64,000 nt of DNA from Limnobacter parvus (GCF_024623725.1 NZ_JANKHG010000027.1:124001-188000), one strand, 5' to 3'; positions 1 through 7,779 are shown, counted from the first letter of the stretch. Numbers and translations are program-made. Notes: a model not told the origin generated them from the sequence alone.

Positions 1-118
1 ATCAGTTGGGCAAACCGCTTTAATTGATCAGGCGTTCTCCTTGAACGGGAATGCTGTCGATTCAAGAAAAACCTGCTCCATTTCGATGGGCTGGTTTTTT
101 TCGTTTGAAGGAATTCAC

Positions 119-139
119 ATGCCGCGAACCCTGCCATGA
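119..139 (+). other. Six-codon leader frame overlapping symporter start
   Basis: ATG at 119 follows GAAGGA (107-112) at good spacing and encodes MPRTLP before a TGA at 137-139 that overlaps the symporter ATG (ATGA). The symporter start itself has no close ribosome-binding site, so this tiny frame, or the tail of an upstream gene in the same open frame, could couple translation. Seen in sequence; function inferred. Confidence 0.3.
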
Positions 140-2190
140 GTTTCACACTCAGCCTGACCCGGTTTTTCTCGGTGCTCACCTTCGGCTTTCTGGTGTGCAT
201 TGCGGGCGCAGCCATCATGGAGGACTATGGCATTGGCCGCCAGTGGATTGGTTACTTTTTCATCTTCGTGACCCTGGGTGCTTATGCGGTCATCGGCTTG
301 TTGAGCCGAACATCGGACATGCAGGAATATTTTGTGGCCTCTCGAACTGTGCCTGCGGTGTACAACGGCATGGCCACAGCGGCAGACTGGATGAGTGCTG
401 CATCGTTTTTGGGGGTGGCGGGCACCTTGTTTTACAGCGGGTTCGAGGCATTGGCTTTGCTGGTGGGATGGACAGGCGGTTTTGTGTTGATTGCCCTGCT
501 GATTGCGCCTTACCTTCGTAAATTCGCTTTCTTCTCGGTCGGTGATTTCCTGGCGGCGCGTTATGCGGGCGCAGACAAGGGCAGGGCGGTTCGGCTGATT
601 TGCGTGCTTGTCACGGTGAGTATTTCTTTCGTTTACGTGATTGCGCAAATTTATGCGGTGGGCTTGATTACATCGCGATTTGCCGGTGTTGAATTTGGCA
701 TCGGTGTGTTTTTTGGCCTGGCCGGTATTTTGGTGTGCTCTTTCTTGGGCGGCATGCGCGCAGTAACCTGGACGGCTGTTGCACAGTACATCGTGATGAT
801 TGTGGCCATGATGGTGAGTGTGGTTGCCTTGATCGGCTTTACCGGGCAGGGCAGCAGCGAACGCTTCGTTGATGGAGGCCCCACCAGCTTCCCGGAATAC
901 GTGCGCGCGCAAGAACGCAAGTTTTTCGCAGACCCTGCAGAGGCAGAGGTGCGCAGCGTTTACCTGCGCGAAGCAGACCGATACCAATTGTTGATCGATA
1001 CCTTGCCATCTTCGTGGGCTGAAGGCTATGAAGCACGCCGCAAGAACCTGGAGCTGGCGCGCTACGACGGCTCCACTTTTCAGGAAATCAAGGCGGCTGA
1101 GCGGGTGTTGAGCAGCTACCCAAAAGACCCGCAAGATGCCAAGCGGCAGTGGAGTCAGGAAAAGCAGCGTTACCTGGACAAAGTCAAAGCCAGTGTGCCG
1201 CATTTTGGCTCGGTGCAAGATGATTCCGGCTTGTCGAACACCGGCGCATTGATGAGTTTCCTTGCAGTGGCATTCACATTGATGTGCGGCACCGTGGCTT
1301 TGCCCCACATCATTATGCGGTTCTACACCACACCAAATGCGTCGCAAACCCGATGGTCGGTGGTGTTTGCACTGGGCTGTATTTTGGTGATTTATCTGGC
1401 CTCGCCCTGGCTTAGCGTGATTGCCAAAGTGGTTGTGTATGAAAACCTGGTGGGCTTGAGTTACAACGAAATTCCCAACTGGATTGCAGCGTGGTCGCGC
1501 GTGACGCCCGGTTTGGCCACCTTGCAGGATGTGAACCAGGATGGCGTGGTACAGTTCGCCGAAATTGGCTTAAGCCCCGACATTTTAGTGTTGATTACAC
1601 CCGAGATTGCCGGCATGCCGTTCTTCTTGTCGGGATTAATTGCGGCTGGGGGTTTGGCTGCGGCGTTGTCGACTGCGGATGGTTTGTTGCTGGCTATTGC
1701 TGGCAGCTTGTCGCATGACCTGTATTACCGGGTATTGGACCCGGAGGCCACTGCGCAACGGCGTGTGACCATGTCGAAAATTGCATTGTTGAGCGCTGCC
1801 TTGATGGCTGCGTGGATTACCAGCTTGCAACCCGGAAACATTGTGGTGTTGGTGGGGTCCGCCTTTGCATTGGCCGCTTCCAGCCTGTTTGTGCCGCTTG
1901 TGGCCGGTATTTTCTGGAGTGGTGCCACACGCCGCGGCGCCTTGTGGGCCATGGGTATTGGTTTTGTCAGCTCCAGCTTGTGCCTTGCGCTTACGAATTC
2001 ATCATTTATGGCCATGTTTAACCTGGATGCGGTGTTGATTGGTGGTTTAAGTGGCGTGGCCAGTGGCGTGTTCACCATCCCGCTGAGTGCACTGGCCATG
2101 GTGGTGGCTTCCTTGCTGGGTGGGCGCAAAAATGAAGCACCTGCGGTGATGCGTGTATTGCGAGTACCTGAAACCGATGGAAATGTTTAA
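136..2190 (+). CDS. Sodium:solute symporter, VC_2705/ActP-like
   Basis: Inner-membrane solute:sodium symporter (SSF) of the VC_2705 type, probably importing a small carboxylate such as acetate; substrate inferred from family only. At 684 residues it is longer than typical SSF members. The extra length is mainly a hydrophilic segment at about residues 255-370 between membrane helices. A loop at residues 465-476 reads DVNQDGVVQFAE, a perfect 12-residue EF-hand calcium loop, and is followed by PEIAGMPFF in the next helix. The ATG at 136 has no adjacent Shine-Dalgarno. A good one (GAAGGA, 107-112) instead fits an ATG at 119 that opens a six-codon frame ending at 139, overlapping this start, so translational coupling is possible. 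These proteins usually follow a DUF4212 subunit, which would lie upstream of the window. Confidence 0.9.
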   Translation: MSFTLSLTRFFSVLTFGFLVCIAGAAIMEDYGIGRQWIGYFFIFVTLGAYAVIGLLSRTSDMQEYFVASRTVPAVYNGMATAADWMSAASFLGVAGTLFYSGFEALALLVGWTGGFVLIALLIAPYLRKFAFFSVGDFLAARYAGADKGRAVRLICVLVTVSISFVYVIAQIYAVGLITSRFAGVEFGIGVFFGLAGILVCSFLGGMRAVTWTAVAQYIVMIVAMMVSVVALIGFTGQGSSERFVDGGPTSFPEYVRAQERKFFADPAEAEVRSVYLREADRYQLLIDTLPSSWAEGYEARRKNLELARYDGSTFQEIKAAERVLSSYPKDPQDAKRQWSQEKQRYLDKVKASVPHFGSVQDDSGLSNTGALMSFLAVAFTLMCGTVALPHIIMRFYTTPNASQTRWSVVFALGCILVIYLASPWLSVIAKVVVYENLVGLSYNEIPNWIAAWSRVTPGLATLQDVNQDGVVQFAEIGLSPDILVLITPEIAGMPFFLSGLIAAGGLAAALSTADGLLLAIAGSLSHDLYYRVLDPEATAQRRVTMSKIALLSAALMAAWITSLQPGNIVVLVGSAFALAASSLFVPLVAGIFWSGATRRGALWAMGIGFVSSSLCLALTNSSFMAMFNLDAVLIGGLSGVASGVFTIPLSALAMVVASLLGGRKNEAPAVMRVLRVPETDGNV

Positions 2191-2230
2191 GGCAGTGTGA
2201 ATGCTCTGGATACCCGAGGGAATTCTTTGC

Positions 2231-2236
2231 TATACT
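2231..2236 (+). promoter_or_regulatory. tRNA-Ser promoter -10 element
   Basis: TATACT lies 15 bases before the tRNA 5' end and is followed by a GC-rich discriminator, as usual for stable RNA promoters. No strong -35 hexamer is visible at the expected distance. Confidence 0.5.
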
Positions 2237-2250
2237 CACGCGCTTACCGC

Positions 2251-2341
2251 GGAGAGATGGATGAGTGGTTTAAGTCGCACGCCTGGAAAGCGTGTATAGG
2301 TTAATAGCCTATCGGGGGTTCGAATCCCCCTCTCTCCGCCA
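2251..2341 (+). tRNA. tRNA-Ser (anticodon GGA)
   Basis: The acceptor stem GGAGAGA (2251-2257) pairs with TCTCTCC (2331-2337), followed by discriminator G and an encoded CCA (2339-2341). The anticodon arm is CACGC-CTGGAAA-GCGTG (2278-2294), giving anticodon GGA at 2285-2287. A long variable arm and a standard T arm (GGGGGTTCGAATCCCCC) complete a class II serine tRNA, which reads UCC and UCU codons. Confidence 0.97.
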
Positions 2342-2350
2342 GAAATTACA

Positions 2351-2381
2351 AAAAGCCCTGAACATTGTTCAGGGCTTTTTT
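2351..2381 (+). terminator. Intrinsic terminator of tRNA-Ser
   Basis: Perfect 13-base stem (AAAAGCCCTGAAC, 2351-2363, with GTTCAGGGCTTTT, 2367-2379) and a three-base loop ATT, ending in a T-run. It lies ten bases after the tRNA CCA. Confidence 0.93.
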
Positions 2382-2393
2382 CATTTCAGGGCG

Positions 2394-2533
2394 GCAGAGA
2401 AGCAAAGTCCCTGCGGACTTTGCGTGGGGGATTCGAAGCTTTTCGCCTATGAGCGAAAAGCCGGGAGAATTGACACAGCCAGTGACGCGAACAGCGGCAC
2501 GCAGGTGTGGCAAGGCATAAGAAATAACAAGGC
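2394..2533. other. Tandem-hairpin spacer downstream of tRNA-Ser
   Basis: A non-coding stretch between the tRNA terminator and the RelE gene. It holds two perfect 9-bp hairpins in a row: GCAAAGTCC/GGACTTTGC (2402-2423, loop CTGC) and GCTTTTCGC/GCGAAAAGC (2438-2461, loop CTATGA). Neither is followed by a T-run on either strand. No protein with a recognisable product is encoded. It may be a structured RNA, an mRNA-stabilising element for the toxin transcript, or a remnant of a repeat associated with tRNA genes. Confidence 0.45.
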
Positions 2534-2797
2534 TCAACTTTTCTTATAAACACCGGACCGATGCCCAACCTTGATCACGGCAACAAACAATTCAGAATCT
2601 CTAATTTCATAGATGATGCGGTAAATTCCGCACCTTACTCGATAAAGTTCTAATCCAGTGAGTTTCTTGCAGTCTTCTCCCCTTGGATTGATAGCGAGAC
2701 CATTAATCTTTGAAAGAATTTTTCGTACGTCTTGGTTCGGAATACTTCGCAGGTCTTTGGCAACTGACTTTTTGAATACGATCTTAAAGTTTGCCAT
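2534..2797 (-). CDS. RelE/ParE-family toxin
   Basis: 87-residue protein of the RelE/ParE fold, which in RelE relatives cleaves mRNA on the ribosome and in ParE relatives inhibits gyrase; which applies here cannot be told from sequence alone. The pattern of an early basic helix (FKKSVAKDLRSIP), a central LTGLELYRVRCGIYRIIYEI strand pair, and a C-terminal VGHRSGVYKK is typical of RelE. It overlaps the antitoxin gene by 14 bases, so the two are translated together. It sits immediately beyond a tRNA gene, a common place for acquired toxin-antitoxin pairs. Confidence 0.88.
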   Translation of the reverse strand: MANFKIVFKKSVAKDLRSIPNQDVRKILSKINGLAINPRGEDCKKLTGLELYRVRCGIYRIIYEIRDSELFVAVIKVGHRSGVYKKS

Positions 2798-3017
2798 GCT
2801 TTCTTAAGTCGTTGAGTAGGGCTTCATAGCTGATTTCAGGCTCGGCCAATCGGTTCGAATAGGCCTCTAGATCTTCTTGATCTTCTTTCATCAACAAGCG
2901 CACCGCCTCATCGACCAATTCAGACAAGGATTGTTGCGAACTGGCCGCTTTCAGCCGTAGCGCCTGGTGTAGTGTTGGGTCGAAATACACCGTCGACCTT
3001 TTGGACAAATTGCTCAT
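2784..3017 (-). CDS. Ribbon-helix-helix antitoxin
   Basis: 77-residue partner of the downstream RelE-like toxin. The N-terminus (KRSTVYFDPTLHQALRLKAA) is a classic ribbon-helix-helix DNA-binding motif of the MetJ/Arc/CopG type. The acidic C-terminal half is the likely toxin-neutralising segment. It is first in the two-gene operon. A palindromic site overlapping a TATAAT -10 box lies about 30 bases upstream, consistent with autorepression by the antitoxin or the complex. Confidence 0.87.
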   Translation of the reverse strand: MSNLSKRSTVYFDPTLHQALRLKAASSQQSLSELVDEAVRLLMKEDQEDLEAYSNRLAEPEISYEALLNDLRKHGKL

Positions 3018-3036
3018 TGCTGTATTCCAATTGAAG

Positions 3037-3061
3037 CGTTATGACATTATAACGTTATGAC
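3037..3061 (-). promoter_or_regulatory. Operator/promoter of the toxin-antitoxin operon
   Basis: CGTTATGAC occurs twice as direct repeats (3037-3045 and 3053-3061). Between and overlapping them is the perfect palindrome ATAACGTTAT (3049-3058), and CGTTAT/ATAACG form an inverted pair (3037-3054). On the minus strand a consensus -10 TATAAT (3046-3051) is embedded in the array, 28 bases before the antitoxin ATG. Binding of a ribbon-helix-helix protein here would block RNA polymerase. Confidence 0.65.
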
Positions 3062-3129
3062 GCTAAAACGCTATTGTCTTTCTTTGATCATGTTCTTTCA
3101 GAAATACAGGTAGTTTCAATTTTCTGCCC

Positions 3130-3179
3130 AAAGCTGAAACGCGCAGGGTGGCAAACTAAGGATCGTAGTTAGCAGCTTT
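3130..3179 (+). other. Nested stem-loop before dsbA-like gene
   Basis: AAAGCTG (3130-3136) pairs with CAGCTTT (3173-3179), and inside it AACTA pairs with TAGTT (3154-3170). The structure ends six bases before the CAGGAG ribosome-binding site of the next gene, so it may affect translation if transcribed. Structural observation only. Confidence 0.25.
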
Positions 3180-3196
3180 CAATTCAGGAGTACCTC

Positions 3197-3802
3197 ATGT
3201 CGTCCCCCAACGCCACCCCCATCAAAATTCAGGTTTGGACCGATTTCGTGTGTCCGTTCTGCCTGCTTGGTGAATCAATCATCGAGAAGGCAATCGCAGG
3301 AATGAACGTTGAACTGGAGTGGATGCCATTCGAGCTACGCCCTTATCCAACACCCACTTTAAAACCCGAAGACGATTACTTGCCCAGGGTTTGGAAGGCC
3401 TCGGTTTACCCCATGGCAGAGCGCTTGGGCGTGCACATCAAGCTGCCCACTGTGTCGCCACAGCCCTACACCCGCAAGGCGTTTTTGGGTTTGCAGTACG
3501 CCAAGCAGCAGGGCAAGGGCAATGAATACACCACTGCAGTGATGAAGGCATTTTTTCAGCAGAACCAGAACATTGGTGAAGATGAGGTGCTGAAAAGTAT
3601 TCTTGAAAAACTAGGTATAAATCCTGCGGGGCTGGATGAGTTCGTGAATTCACCGCAAGCCAATGCGCAACACGATGCCGACCTGCAATATGCAAAACAA
3701 GTGGGCATTCAGGCGGTGCCATCGCTGGCCGTGGGTGCACAATTTTTCTCAGGCGTACCCAGTGTTCAGGCGCTGCGGGATGCGATTCAACATGCCAAAT
3801 AA
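3197..3802 (+). CDS. DsbA-family (FrnE-like) thiol oxidoreductase
   Basis: 201-residue cytoplasmic thioredoxin-fold protein of the DsbA/FrnE/HCCA-isomerase superfamily. The redox motif CPFC is at residues 19-22 after a VWTDFVCP strand. There is no signal peptide, which separates it from periplasmic DsbA. The conserved cis-proline region is seen as VGIQAVPSLAVG near the C-terminus. FrnE-like proteins take part in disulfide exchange and oxidative-stress tolerance; the exact substrate is unknown. The start is supported by CAGGAG 7 bases upstream. It is a single gene with its own upstream region. Confidence 0.88.
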   Translation: MSSPNATPIKIQVWTDFVCPFCLLGESIIEKAIAGMNVELEWMPFELRPYPTPTLKPEDDYLPRVWKASVYPMAERLGVHIKLPTVSPQPYTRKAFLGLQYAKQQGKGNEYTTAVMKAFFQQNQNIGEDEVLKSILEKLGINPAGLDEFVNSPQANAQHDADLQYAKQVGIQAVPSLAVGAQFFSGVPSVQALRDAIQHAK

Positions 3803-3906
3803 CGCTTGATTGCATGGTGTAGTTCTTAGGGATAGTTCGGGTTTTCCGTGCAGGGGCGCGCACGTTATTCTGTACATCAAATCCTGCATCCACATACAAG
3901 GCATTC

Positions 3907-5241
3907 ATGAATTTATTTTCGAAGCTTCAGCAGCGTGCTGCTGAAGGCAAGCCCCTGCGCGTTGGCATGATAGGTGCCGGCAAGTTTGGCTCCATGTACC
4001 TTTCCCAGGTACCGCGCACACCCGGCATTCACATGGTGGGCATCGCTGATTTGTCGCCCACTCGTGCCAAGTCGGCTTTGAAGAACGTGGGCTGGAAAGA
4101 AGAAAGCTACAGTGCTATATCGCTGGAGCAAGCGGTCAAGCAAGGCAACACCGCGATTATCGACGATGGCATGAAGCTGATTGAATCGCCTTTCGTGGAC
4201 ATCATTATCGATTCCACGGGCAACCCGGCTGTGGGCATTGCCCATGTGTTGGCCTGTTGCGAATACAAAAAACACATTGTGATGGTGAACGTAGAGGCCG
4301 ATGCTCTTGCCGGCCCCTTGCTGAAACGCAAAGCCGATGAAGCCGGCATTGTGTATTCACTGGCCTATGGCGACCAACCTGCGCTAATTTTTGAAATGGT
4401 GGATTGGGCGCGTGCTGCGGGCTTTTCAGTGGTGGCGGCAGGCAAAGGCACCAAGTACCTGCCCACTTACCATGAAAGCACGCCAGATACTGTGTGGAAT
4501 CACTATGGCCTAACCGCTGAAGATGCAGCCAAAGGCGGCATGAATGCGCAAATGTTCAACAGTTTTCTGGATGGTACAAAAAGCGCAATTGAAATGGCGG
4601 CTGTGGCCAATGCAACCGGCTTGGCCGCGCCAAGCGGTTTGAAATTTCCGGCAGTGGGAGTCGATGACTTGGCGCGAATTTTGAAGCCGCGCGAACACGG
4701 CGGCATTCTGGACCAGCGCGGACAGGTGGAGGTTATTTCCAGTGTAGAACGCGACACACGCCCAGTGTTCCGCGACCTGCGTTGGGGCGTGTATGTCACC
4801 TTCGCTGCCGACAGTGAATACGTGGCGCGCTGCTTCAAGGAATACGGTTTGATCACCGACCCCAGCGGGCAATATTCAAGCATGTACAAACCGTTTCATT
4901 TAATTGGTTTGGAACTTGGAATTTCGGTGGCATCCATCGGCGTTCGTGGTGAAGCCACAGGTGCGCCAATTTGCTGGCATGGCGACGTGGTGGCCACGGC
5001 AAAACGCGACTTACACGCTGGTGAAATACTTGATGGCGAAGGCGGTTATACCGTATATGGCAAGTTAATGCCCGCGAAGGAGTCTTTGGCCTTGGGCGGT
5101 TTGCCATTAGGCCTTGCGCATGGCGTGAAGTTATTGAAACCAGTTAAAGCAGGGCAGGCAGTCAGCTGGAGCGATGTGGCGTTTGATGCCGATTCCACGG
5201 CGGTGAAATTCCGCCGTGAAATGGAAAAAACTTTTACCTAA
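3907..5241 (+). CDS. NAD(P)-dependent oxidoreductase with SAF domain
   Basis: 444 residues. The N-terminal Rossmann domain has GAGKFG at 23-28, in a homoserine-dehydrogenase-like arrangement. The C-terminal 80 residues, from about KRDLHAGEILDGEG to KPVKAGQAVSW, form a SAF domain. Proteins of this architecture are usually annotated as predicted homoserine dehydrogenases or SAF oxidoreductases; their reaction is not established to my knowledge. There is no signal peptide or membrane segment, so it is cytoplasmic. The start has AAGG five bases upstream. It converges with the VOC gene, 17 bases separating the two stops. Confidence 0.8.
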   Translation: MNLFSKLQQRAAEGKPLRVGMIGAGKFGSMYLSQVPRTPGIHMVGIADLSPTRAKSALKNVGWKEESYSAISLEQAVKQGNTAIIDDGMKLIESPFVDIIIDSTGNPAVGIAHVLACCEYKKHIVMVNVEADALAGPLLKRKADEAGIVYSLAYGDQPALIFEMVDWARAAGFSVVAAGKGTKYLPTYHESTPDTVWNHYGLTAEDAAKGGMNAQMFNSFLDGTKSAIEMAAVANATGLAAPSGLKFPAVGVDDLARILKPREHGGILDQRGQVEVISSVERDTRPVFRDLRWGVYVTFAADSEYVARCFKEYGLITDPSGQYSSMYKPFHLIGLELGISVASIGVRGEATGAPICWHGDVVATAKRDLHAGEILDGEGGYTVYGKLMPAKESLALGGLPLGLAHGVKLLKPVKAGQAVSWSDVAFDADSTAVKFRREMEKTFT

Positions 5242-5247
5242 AACTCA

Positions 5248-5271
5248 TTTTGCAAAGCTCACTTTGCAAAA
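5248..5271. terminator. Hairpin between convergent genes
   Basis: TTTTGCAAAG (5248-5257) and CTTTGCAAAA (5262-5271) form a perfect 10-bp stem. The four-base loop contains the TGA stop of the minus-strand VOC gene. There is no long T-tract, so termination efficiency is uncertain, but the position between two converging genes suits a bidirectional terminator. Confidence 0.45.
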
Positions 5272-5702
5272 ATCTGGTCCATGTTGGCAAAGGCCTTGAA
5301 CTCAAGTGCATTGCCGCATGGGTCCATGAAAAACATAGTGGCTTGCTCACCCACCTGGCCTTTGAAGCGAATGTAAGGTTCAATCACAAATTTGGTGCCC
5401 GCTGCCTTCAAGCGGTCAGCCAATTCATTCCATTGTTCCATGGTTAAAATTACGCCGAAGTGTTTGGCAGGCACGGCATGGCCGTCTACGCTGCTATTGG
5501 CTTTGCAGCCCACTTCTTCAGGTGCCAAATGGGCAACCAGTTGGTGGCCATAAAAGTTGAAATCTACCCAGTGGGGTGCACTGCGGCCCTCTTCACAACC
5601 AATTACTTCACCATAAAACTTGCGTGCCACGGCAATATCGGTAACCGGAAATGCAAGGTGAAAGGGTTGAAGCGTTGAGTGTTTTGCTGGGGTTGCGGCC
5701 AT
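5259..5702 (-). CDS. VOC-family (glyoxalase/dioxygenase-like) protein
   Basis: 147-residue vicinal-oxygen-chelate protein, one VOC domain of two beta-alpha-beta-beta-beta modules. Conserved features include HLAFPVTDIAVARKFYGEVIG at the N-terminus (H15 a likely metal ligand), HFGVILTMEQW at the start of module two, and DPCGNALEFKAF at the end, where the Glu is the usual last metal ligand. Members include glyoxalases, ring-cleaving dioxygenases and resistance proteins; the substrate here is unknown. Cytoplasmic. A single gene converging with the SAF oxidoreductase. Confidence 0.85.
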   Translation of the reverse strand: MAATPAKHSTLQPFHLAFPVTDIAVARKFYGEVIGCEEGRSAPHWVDFNFYGHQLVAHLAPEEVGCKANSSVDGHAVPAKHFGVILTMEQWNELADRLKAAGTKFVIEPYIRFKGQVGEQATMFFMDPCGNALEFKAFANMDQIFAK

Positions 5703-5751
5703 GTGAATTACCAGTTAATAAGCGGTTGATCGTTCACACACTATAGGGGTG

Positions 5752-5784
5752 TTCGGGTTTTGCAACCAATCGTGGAAACCCGAA
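5752..5784. other. Long-loop inverted repeat
   Basis: TTCGGGTTT (5752-5760) and AAACCCGAA (5776-5784) are perfect inverted repeats 15 bases apart, 25 bases after the stop of the minus-strand sulfatase gene. It could be a weak terminator for that gene. No T-run follows it on the minus strand. Confidence 0.3.
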
Positions 5785-5808
5785 TATTACCGACAAGCCC
5801 CTGCCTGC

Positions 5809-7779
5809 TTATGGGGTCACAATGTTGAAGTTGCCGGTGGCCTTTTCCAGCATGCCGAAAAACTGGCCCAGCTTGATGGTGCTACCGTCAATTTTGGTTT
5901 GGTCCGAGAACAACAAATCGGCGGCACCTGCTTCCCCGGCCATCATGTTCAGGAAAAACGGTTTGCTCAATGTAAGTGTGGCTGCAGAACTTTCTTCAGG
6001 CTTGCCGGCACGGTGGTGCAACACACTGTTGTTGATGCGAAGCACGTAATTTTCTTGAGTATCAGAAAACACCAGGTTGATTTGAATGTCTTCACCTTCG
6101 GCTTTGTCGCTGTTCAATGCCGCTGCCATGGCTTCCAGAAAACGCTCGGTGGGTGTGTGCTTCAGCATGTCCAGAAACATGCTTCGCTTAAAACCCTCGG
6201 TGTAACCACCTTCTCGCAGTTCAAGCGCACCGGTCAGGTAAAAGTTTCGCCAAGGCGCCGATTCCGCCATATAGCCCATCTGGTCAAAACTTTGCGCAAG
6301 CAGGTTCTTCGCGCGCGTGTTGTCGGGGTCGGCATACACCGCGTGCTTTAGCAACTCTGCGGCCCAGCGGTATTCACCTTTGTTTACGGCTTCTTCGGCC
6401 TTGTTCAGCAGGGCGTCTATACCGCCAGCCACTTCAACATACTTTTTCGCTGCTTCAACAGGGGGCAGGGGGTTCAGGTTGGCGGGGTTGGCATCAAACC
6501 AGCCCATGTAAAACTGGTACACCGCCTTTACATTGTGTGAAACCGTGCCGTAATACCCGCGACCACTCAGGAAAGTATTTAATGCGGGTGGCATAACCAC
6601 CTTCTCGGCAATTTCACTTGAAGTGAAACCCGCATTCATGTGGCGCACTGTTTGGTCGTGAATGAAGCGGTACACATCGCGCTGCTTTTCCATAAAACTG
6701 CGTATATTCTCGCTGCCCCACACTGGCCAGTTGTGTTGGTGAAACATTACTTCTGCATCGCCTGCGTAGGCAATGGCTTCATCCATGTAGCTGGCCCATT
6801 TCAGTGCGTCGCGTACTTTTGCGCCACGTGGTGTGTACAGGTTGTGTAGGGTGTGGCCAAACAGTTCAGCGCTGCAGAATGCTTTCAACTCAGGCAAGTA
6901 AAATACAAATTCGGAAGGTGCCTCGCTGCCGGGCACGTTGTGAAACATAAATTCAAGCCCGTCCAGCATGTGGGTTTCTTTCGATTCTTTGACCACCAAC
7001 GTGGGCGGCAAAATACCCACTTTCCCATAGGCCACCGCTTTGCCCAGGCCGTTATCGATCAGTCCTTCCGGGTTGCTGGGCAGGCGTTTGCCATACATGT
7101 AAATGGATCGCCTTGCCATGGCCATGCCCACCAGCACATTTTCACTGGTGGCTTCTTCCATGAAACCGATCGGCGCAACCACCGGTACGTTTTTGGCGGC
7201 CACTTCTTCGGCATTCATTACGCCCAATGCACCACCAAAGTGGTCCACATGGCTGTGGGTGAATACGATTGCCGTTACAGGCTTGTCGCCAAGGTGTTTG
7301 CGTGCAAAGGCCATGGCTGCACGCGCAGTTTCCTCGCTGGTCAACACGTCCACAACAATCCAGCCAGTCTCACCATCAATCAGGGTCATGTTCGACAAAT
7401 CAAAGCCGCGCAATTGGTAAATTCGGTCGGCCACTTTGTACAAACCAATCTGGTTGTTCAGGCTTGCTTGTCGCCACAGGCTGGGGTTGACCGTACTGGG
7501 GGCTTTGCCTTCAATGAAGTTGAATTCATCGTAATCCCAAATTACATCGCCCTCAGCGTTCATTACTTTGCCAGTGGGCTGTGCAATCAAGCCACGCCGT
7601 GCATCGGCATTGTTGGCTGTGTCAACAAGGTCGGTGTTTGCGGCCACATCGGCATGAAAAGCCTGTGTGAATTCACTGGCTGCACTGCTTGGGTCGAGGG
7701 GGGCAGGTGCGTCTGAACACGCTGTAAGAAGGGCGGACGTACCAAGAACAAGAGCCGCCATAATCGGGCTTGATTTCAT
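5809..7779 (-). CDS. Alkyl sulfatase-type metallo-beta-lactamase-fold lipoprotein
   Basis: 656-residue member of the SdsA1/YjcS/BDS1 alkyl(aryl) sulfatase group, which hydrolyses alkyl sulfates such as SDS to alcohol and sulfate. The zinc motif THSHVDHFGG starts at residue 174, and a further ligand region reads MFHQHNWPVWG. The alkylsulfatase dimerisation region follows (about 430-560), then a C-terminal SCP2-like lipid-binding domain. The N-terminus is a lipoprotein signal with lipobox LLTAC (C21), so it is probably anchored in the outer membrane or faces the periplasm. Monocistronic, followed after a short gap by the SNF transporter gene on the same strand. Confidence 0.9.
   Translation of the reverse strand: MKSSPIMAALVLGTSALLTACSDAPAPLDPSSAASEFTQAFHADVAANTDLVDTANNADARRGLIAQPTGKVMNAEGDVIWDYDEFNFIEGKAPSTVNPSLWRQASLNNQIGLYKVADRIYQLRGFDLSNMTLIDGETGWIVVDVLTSEETARAAMAFARKHLGDKPVTAIVFTHSHVDHFGGALGVMNAEEVAAKNVPVVAPIGFMEEATSENVLVGMAMARRSIYMYGKRLPSNPEGLIDNGLGKAVAYGKVGILPPTLVVKESKETHMLDGLEFMFHNVPGSEAPSEFVFYLPELKAFCSAELFGHTLHNLYTPRGAKVRDALKWASYMDEAIAYAGDAEVMFHQHNWPVWGSENIRSFMEKQRDVYRFIHDQTVRHMNAGFTSSEIAEKVVMPPALNTFLSGRGYYGTVSHNVKAVYQFYMGWFDANPANLNPLPPVEAAKKYVEVAGGIDALLNKAEEAVNKGEYRWAAELLKHAVYADPDNTRAKNLLAQSFDQMGYMAESAPWRNFYLTGALELREGGYTEGFKRSMFLDMLKHTPTERFLEAMAAALNSDKAEGEDIQINLVFSDTQENYVLRINNSVLHHRAGKPEESSAATLTLSKPFFLNMMAGEAGAADLLFSDQTKIDGSTIKLGQFFGMLEKATGNFNIVTP

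Noticed and set aside
115-1347. 410-codon open frame antisense to the symporter
   Set aside because: No domain, odd His/Cys/Gln-rich composition and full overlap with a clear transporter; it is a shadow caused by codon bias.
2420-2440. Partial copy of the tRNA-Ser T arm as an att site
   Set aside because: GGGGGATTCGAAGC only partly resembles the T arm and lacks the acceptor end, so it does not support an integration repeat.
2292-2549. Open frame running out of the tRNA-Ser gene
   Set aside because: It begins inside the tRNA and passes through the terminator; not a protein gene.
6853-7716. 287-codon open frame antisense to the alkyl sulfatase gene
   Set aside because: No recognisable domain; the sulfatase on the other strand has all motifs.
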